NCBI GenBank assembly: GCA_002341315.1
Contig: DDNV01000006.1
Coordinates: forward strand, 21,025 to 32,615
Reading direction: 5' to 3'
DNA from: Cellvibrionales bacterium UBA2511
Lineage (GTDB): Bacteria > Pseudomonadota > Gammaproteobacteria > Pseudomonadales > Porticoccaceae
Length of the DNA stretch: 11,591 nucleotides
The notes below the pieces were generated by a model. That model worked only from the letters and a program-made list of their open reading frames with translations. It did no database searches and was not told the DNA's origin. The position numbers and the translations under genes were made by a program. Position 1 is the stretch's first letter, and the number at the start of each line of letters is the position of its first letter. Below are positions 7,551 through 11,591 of this stretch, in pieces.

Positions 7551-10500
7551 TTAAAGCTCATGCACTTGGATTTGGGTCGAGTTTCGCAATGTCCTTGCCT
7601 GCTCAACAACCCGAGAATGATGAGTAAACAGAATGACTTGTGTCCTCTCAGATAATTCAGCGAGTGCATGCAATGCAGCTTGTGAACGAGCATCATCAAA
7701 GTCCACAAGTATGTCATCCACAATGAAAGGCATCGGTTCGGACGATTCCATGTATTTTTCCAAAGACGCGAGACGCAACGCCAGGTAGAGCTGGTCCCGC
7801 GTCCCTGAGCTCATGCCTTCCACAGTCACACGCTCTCCCTCTGGACGAATGCCAGCGAGGATGGGTTCATCCCTTTCATTGAAATCGGTCATGAGGCCAT
7901 TGAACGACCCAAGTGTCAGTGCAGAGAAATGTTCGCTGGCGCGCTTGACCAGTGGTCCCTGATTTTCCTGACGATAACGTTCGATCTGGTTACGCAATAT
8001 CTTGCCGGCTAATTTCACATGAATATAACGCTCAGCGTCTGAACGAATACCTGCAAGTGTGGCCTGGGCCTGGTCAGCCAGCACCGCTGCTTGATCACTG
8101 CCGTCCATAAGTTCTAATTCTTTTTCCTCACGCCCTTTCGCCTCTGCAAGTGCAGTACGCTTGGGCTCGAGCTCATCCTCGATCTTATTGTTCAATTCTG
8201 TGATTCGTCCCGGTAAACTATCTGGATCAATGCCCTCCGCTTGTGCCTCCAACTCCGCAATGGTACTGCCCTCACCTGTATCCAGGATCTCCTGCTCTAT
8301 CGAATCAATGGCACCCTTGATTCGAAGATAATCAGCGGACTGACGTTCCGCCGCCTCAAGTTGGGAATGGCCATCACATTCTGCTTCCACACATAACACA
8401 TCCAGGCGATCTGTCATCGTCTGAATGGAAGCGTTCGAATCCTGTATCTCCTGCGTTGCCTGTTCGATCTGTTCTACAATCTGTTGCCGCTTGGTCTGTC
8501 TTGACCGGTTTTCTGACAATAGTGCGTTAAGGCGAACGACGGCATCGTCTGCGGGTAAATCTCCAAGATCCGGAGCAATTGCGACGACCATAGCTTCGGC
8601 CTCGCCGCGGAACGCCGCTGCATCTTCGTCGATGGCGTTGATACGTATGCGAAGTTTTTCTACTTCACCCAGTTTTGAAAACAATGCTCTGAGGTTTTCA
8701 AAGAAATCATCAACCTCCGATGGTTCGGTCTCGCTTCGCAAGCCAACACTCTGCATCTGCGCTGCCCACCGTGCCTTCCATGCTTCGAGCGCCTCTGTTG
8801 CCAATCGATGCTCTTCATTCAATGATTCAACGTCAGATTCTCGATCCTTAACTTCCTTACTCAATGAATCCCGTTTGCGTTTTGCTTCATCAAGCTGACC
8901 GGTTAACGCCTCGCACTCTAGGAGCGAAATTTCAAGCTCGTTTGATGTGGACGCAGCTCTTCCCAGTTGTATCAGTTGTGCATTAAGTCTCTGGAGGTGC
9001 GTGCTACGATTCTGCTCAAGCTCAGTCTCTTTTTGGCGAAACAGGTTAAGCTGCGTCACCTGATCACGAAGTTTTTCAAAGGCATCCAGCCAGGCTCTCA
9101 TCTCTCGCGGAGTGCGTGGATCAATTTCACTGGGTGCCCACAATTCCTGCCAATCCGAATCCAGTTGAGCTTTTTCAGCGCTTGTTGCCTCAAGCTGCTC
9201 GGCTAACTTCTGAGCTTGCTGTTGCCCTCCCTCCTGCTTGGCCTGAAGGCTTGCCAGCGCATGAACCCGGTCTGCTTCACGGCGCAGCCGATCGGATACC
9301 TCATCGGCACTTGCAAGGCGATTTTCGAAGGCTTCAGGCAATGTGCCTTCAGCCTGGTATTCACTCGCTTCGACTAATACGTCTTCACTACCTATCCACT
9401 GGCGACGCAGCAACTGCCAGACTGCATCGCGTTCTGATCGGGCTTGTTTGAGAGAAACCTCCGTCGGCACCTCCCCGACTCGCTCGATTTCATCGAGCCT
9501 CTGCGATGTATCCTGCAAAGCATCGATTAGCTCGTCCTTTTTCTCCTCTAGCCGTTGAATACGTTTTGAGAGATCAGCGTAGCTCTCTTCAAATTGATGG
9601 ATACTTTCCCGGCTTGGTAACGCCAAGCGAGCCACTTCATCCAGCTCACCTTGCCAAAGCGTGAGTCTTGAGAAGTTGTCATCACATTCTGCTTTCTGGC
9701 TTGCAAGTAGACTCTGAGTAGACTGGATGGATGCGTCCAACTCCCCTTGCTTCCTGGCGGCGGTTATTGCCCGCTGCAGTGCATCCGTAGAACCTGATTC
9801 GGCGATTTCGTCACGTTCCTTGCGGGCGGCCTGCAGGCGCTTTTCTGTTTCACGCAGGCTGGTCTCGGCCTGTTCTGCCCGAGCATTCAGGACGACTTCT
9901 TTATTGCCCAAATTGGCAATAGGCTGCCGCTTTACCACTACGGGACGTAATTGCTCAATATCCTTGAATTCGAAATCAGGGCGATTCTCTTTAAGTATTG
10001 ACTCGGCATCTGCCAATAATTGCTTGGTTTCTGCTTCAAGATGCGGTCGATCTTGCTGTGCCTTTCGATGGCCACCCAGGCGCGCGTGAAGATCTTCAAT
10101 ATTCTCTGCCTGTTCCAGCAAGGCGTCATTGGTGGATAACGCTGCAAGTTGTTGTTGTAAGCCTTCAAGACGAGGGGTTGCCTTGTCCACGATGGCTTGA
10201 GCGGTCTCCAACGCATTGACTGCCTTCCGGCGACGGCCAGAAAAATCATCGTGAAGGATGACAACGTCGCCCAGCGATTCCAACTCCTGAAAAAGCTCGC
10301 GTCGCTTTGAGAGTTTCGGTAAAACGCGCTTGATGCGCTGTAAACGATTTATCTCCGTCCGGTTGTCCGCCAGCTCAGTCTGAATTCGCTTCAGCTCTTC
10401 CTCTGCACGTGCCAATGCACGGCGATGTTCATCCCACTCTCTGGACGAGAGCGAGCACTTTCTAATCTCAGCCCTCAGATCCGAATGTGTTCGAATGGCT

Positions 10501-11045
10501 GAGTTGATCAGCGGCTTTGAACCAGCGGGTAGAAAAAGATTTTTCGCCGAATCATCCAGGTCCCCAAGTACGGCGTGCAGTGCGTGACTACCAAGCGACG
10601 CGGAGAACAGTGCCTGACCGACCTCCCCTTTTTGCTCAAGGATCTCATTCCCACCCTGCACCAATGCCTGATGATCGATCCCGAAAAGCGATTCGAAGAG
10701 TTCTGGTGTCACGCCCTGGAGAAACGGCGCCAGTGCCTGTTCATCAAGCGCTTCACCATCGGGTGACAGCAAGGTATTTTTCCGGCCTTTGCGCCGGCCG
10801 AAAGCGAGCTCACGATCATCATTATTCTGTAATTGACCGTAGATACGGAGTTTATCATTGGCGTGAATGAAGTTATCAAGCGTACGCTCATCGATACCAT
10901 AAAGCAGAGCCTTTAAACCGCGCAGAGCCGAGCTCTTTCCCGCCTCGTTAGGGCCATAGACGAGATGTAACCCCACCTCGTTAAACGCCAACTCCCGCTC
11001 AGTAAAAGGCCCGAATGCTGCCAGATTCAATGTCCGAATCTTCAT
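7551..11045 (-). CDS. yhaN: YhaN-type Rad50/SbcC-like AAA/ABC ATPase
   Basis: Complete 1164-residue protein. The N-terminus is characteristic of YhaN/SbcC-like ATPases (MKIRTLNLAAFGPF, then Walker A GPNEAGKS at 31-38, and the LYGI region). The C-terminal head carries the signature MSSGTRDQLYLALRLA (1078-1093), Walker B PFIVDD (1106-1111) with the VDFDD D-loop region (1114-1118), and a switch histidine in FTHH (1140-1143). The middle (about 180-1000) is charged heptad coiled coil with no CxxC zinc hook; the closest cysteine pair is C-x4-C near residue 885. Asp-Asp at the Walker B end is normal for this family. Such ATPases pair with a metallophosphoesterase to make an Mre11-Rad50-like DNA end-processing complex, and that partner is encoded immediately upstream with an ATGA overlap (11045-11042). 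GGAG at 11057-11054, eight bases before the ATG, supports the start. It ends in two tandem TAA stops. Family call is secure. Confidence 0.92.
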   Translation of the reverse strand: MKIRTLNLAAFGPFTERELAFNEVGLHLVYGPNEAGKSSALRGLKALLYGIDERTLDNFIHANDKLRIYGQLQNNDDRELAFGRRKGRKNTLLSPDGEALDEQALAPFLQGVTPELFESLFGIDHQALVQGGNEILEQKGEVGQALFSASLGSHALHAVLGDLDDSAKNLFLPAGSKPLINSAIRTHSDLRAEIRKCSLSSREWDEHRRALARAEEELKRIQTELADNRTEINRLQRIKRVLPKLSKRRELFQELESLGDVVILHDDFSGRRRKAVNALETAQAIVDKATPRLEGLQQQLAALSTNDALLEQAENIEDLHARLGGHRKAQQDRPHLEAETKQLLADAESILKENRPDFEFKDIEQLRPVVVKRQPIANLGNKEVVLNARAEQAETSLRETEKRLQAARKERDEIAESGSTDALQRAITAARKQGELDASIQSTQSLLASQKAECDDNFSRLTLWQGELDEVARLALPSRESIHQFEESYADLSKRIQRLEEKKDELIDALQDTSQRLDEIERVGEVPTEVSLKQARSERDAVWQLLRRQWIGSEDVLVEASEYQAEGTLPEAFENRLASADEVSDRLRREADRVHALASLQAKQEGGQQQAQKLAEQLEATSAEKAQLDSDWQELWAPSEIDPRTPREMRAWLDAFEKLRDQVTQLNLFRQKETELEQNRSTHLQRLNAQLIQLGRAASTSNELEISLLECEALTGQLDEAKRKRDSLSKEVKDRESDVESLNEEHRLATEALEAWKARWAAQMQSVGLRSETEPSEVDDFFENLRALFSKLGEVEKLRIRINAIDEDAAAFRGEAEAMVVAIAPDLGDLPADDAVVRLNALLSENRSRQTKRQQIVEQIEQATQEIQDSNASIQTMTDRLDVLCVEAECDGHSQLEAAERQSADYLRIKGAIDSIEQEILDTGEGSTIAELEAQAEGIDPDSLPGRITELNNKIEDELEPKRTALAEAKGREEKELELMDGSDQAAVLADQAQATLAGIRSDAERYIHVKLAGKILRNQIERYRQENQGPLVKRASEHFSALTLGSFNGLMTDFNERDEPILAGIRPEGERVTVEGMSSGTRDQLYLALRLASLEKYMESSEPMPFIVDDILVDFDDARSQAALHALAELSERTQVILFTHHSRVVEQARTLRNSTQIQVHEL

Positions 11046-11591
11046 GACCTGTTCTCCGTGGTCAGCAAGCGGTTGACGAGAAGCTCCTTGATATCCTCCA
11101 GCGTCTCTTTGAGGAATTCCGGATTAGCTGGATCAAAGGGGTCATCGCCAGTCAGCAGTTCGGCGGGGAGTTTCTGACGAAGCACGGACATTTCATCTGC
11201 CAGTTCGTCCAGAACCGAGGAATCCAGTTCCATGTCGTGGATGGCACGTAGCAGGCCACTCAACGCATCATCACGCTCAAGTACATCATCCGTGGAAATG
11301 GCGGGCCTCGTCTTGATGGAAATTTTCTCTAACCAAATGCCAGCACCGCCGAGCCCGGTTGCCAAGGCTCGATACTCCTGAATCCAGTGTTCACGATCAG
11401 CATGCAACTTCAGGTGTGCAGAGCAAGCCCCGTACAGAACCAGGCGCACAGCCACTGGCCTCCCCTCAGCGGCATCCAATGCCAACTGCAGCCCCTCACG
11501 CACTTGCTCATAGATGTCATCGACCGTCTCTGTAGCAGAAACATCAAGTTCGCAAATGGACCAACGCATCACATCAAGGTCGCGGTGTTCT
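11042..11591 (-). CDS. yhaO: SbcD/YhaO-type DNA repair metallophosphoesterase, C-terminal part (5' end missing)
   Basis: The reading frame is open to the right edge, so only the last 183 residues are present. An apparent ATG at 11572 is internal. The visible part begins EHRDLDVMRW, which matches the 'R-x-x-DV-x-RW' strand found just after the phosphoesterase domain of YhaO/SbcD-type proteins. It continues with a capping domain containing VRLVLYGACSAHLKL and an IWLEKISIKTRP strand, followed by an acidic helical tail (about the last 80 residues) likely to dock on the ATPase coiled coil. The catalytic phosphoesterase motifs (D-x-H, GNHD, GHxH) would lie upstream, outside the window, so catalytic competence cannot be judged. 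It overlaps yhaN by four bases. Expected role: Mn-dependent DNA exo/endonuclease subunit acting with YhaN. Confidence 0.82.
   Translation of the reverse strand, partial: EHRDLDVMRWSICELDVSATETVDDIYEQVREGLQLALDAAEGRPVAVRLVLYGACSAHLKLHADREHWIQEYRALATGLGGAGIWLEKISIKTRPAISTDDVLERDDALSGLLRAIHDMELDSSVLDELADEMSVLRQKLPAELLTGDDPFDPANPEFLKETLEDIKELLVNRLLTTENRS
11054..11057 (-). promoter_or_regulatory. Ribosome binding site of yhaN
   Basis: GGAG eight bases upstream of the ATG at 11045, inside the end of the yhaO-like gene. With the ATGA stop/start overlap it indicates coupled translation of the nuclease and ATPase subunits. Confidence 0.65.

Noticed and set aside
8425..8898. Plus-strand ORF of 157 codons, Ser/Cys-rich
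   Set aside because: Shadow of the YhaN coiled coil; Ser/Ala/Cys richness is the expected antisense of Glu/Ala/Arg-rich heptads.
9903..9920. Inverted repeat ATTGCC-n6-GGCAAT
   Set aside because: Six-base stem inside yhaN coding sequence with no flanking promoter or T run; expected by chance at this length.
10517..10870. Plus-strand ORF of 117 codons
   Set aside because: Opposite the conserved N-terminal region of YhaN; no start signal or domain.
11042..11572. A complete 176-residue protein starting at the ATG at 11572
   Set aside because: The frame stays open to the window edge and the upstream residues (EHRDLDV) fit the YhaO/SbcD fold, so this is the C-terminal part of a longer protein.

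Overview
The window is one densely packed, single-strand gene block: six protein genes, all on the minus strand, read from right to left, and cut at both ends. Almost every base is coding. The only gap between genes is 16 bases, the other junctions overlap or nearly touch, and there is no RNA gene, insertion sequence, CRISPR array, tRNA or obvious promoter. GC content looks close to 50-55%. A proteobacterium, probably a gammaproteobacterium, is the best guess. The reason is the long (about 1160-residue) YhaN-type ATPase, a length I associate with proteobacteria, together with GTG/ATG starts and GGAG ribosome binding sites. This assignment is soft.

Layout in transcription order: (1) 11591-11042, the C-terminal part of an SbcD/YhaO-type metallophosphoesterase DNA nuclease subunit; (2) 11045-7551, its partner, a YhaN-type Rad50/SbcC-like ABC ATPase; (3) 7534-6125, a MukF/MksF/JetA-like kleisin candidate; (4) 6138-5341, a small MukE/MksE/JetB-like candidate; (5) 5338-749, a giant (1529-residue) MukB/MksB/JetC-like SMC ATPase with a central hinge; (6) 752-1, the N-terminal 250 residues of a JetD/MksG-like protein with a winged helix and the start of a TOPRIM-type nuclease domain. 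Genes 3-6 have the order kleisin, KITE-type subunit, SMC, TOPRIM nuclease, which is the jetA-jetB-jetC-jetD order of Wadjet/MksBEFG plasmid-defence condensins. The proteins are divergent: the SMC is much longer than usual JetC, and the accessory subunits are recognisable mainly by fold features and position.

The noteworthy point is the combination. A Wadjet-like SMC-nuclease complex seems to share a transcript with a complete Mre11-Rad50-like pair (YhaO/YhaN). If it is one system, it has two SMC-family ATPases and two different nucleases (phosphoesterase and TOPRIM). A plausible model is a DNA-topology or DNA-size sensor that extrudes or clamps DNA and cuts it, with the YhaON pair processing the ends. 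A second oddity is that the big SMC carries Asp-Gly where ABC ATPases normally have the Walker B Asp-Glu, and Met at the first position of Walker A. Its ATP cycle may therefore be unusual. Function is inferred from family knowledge; nothing here proves a defence role.
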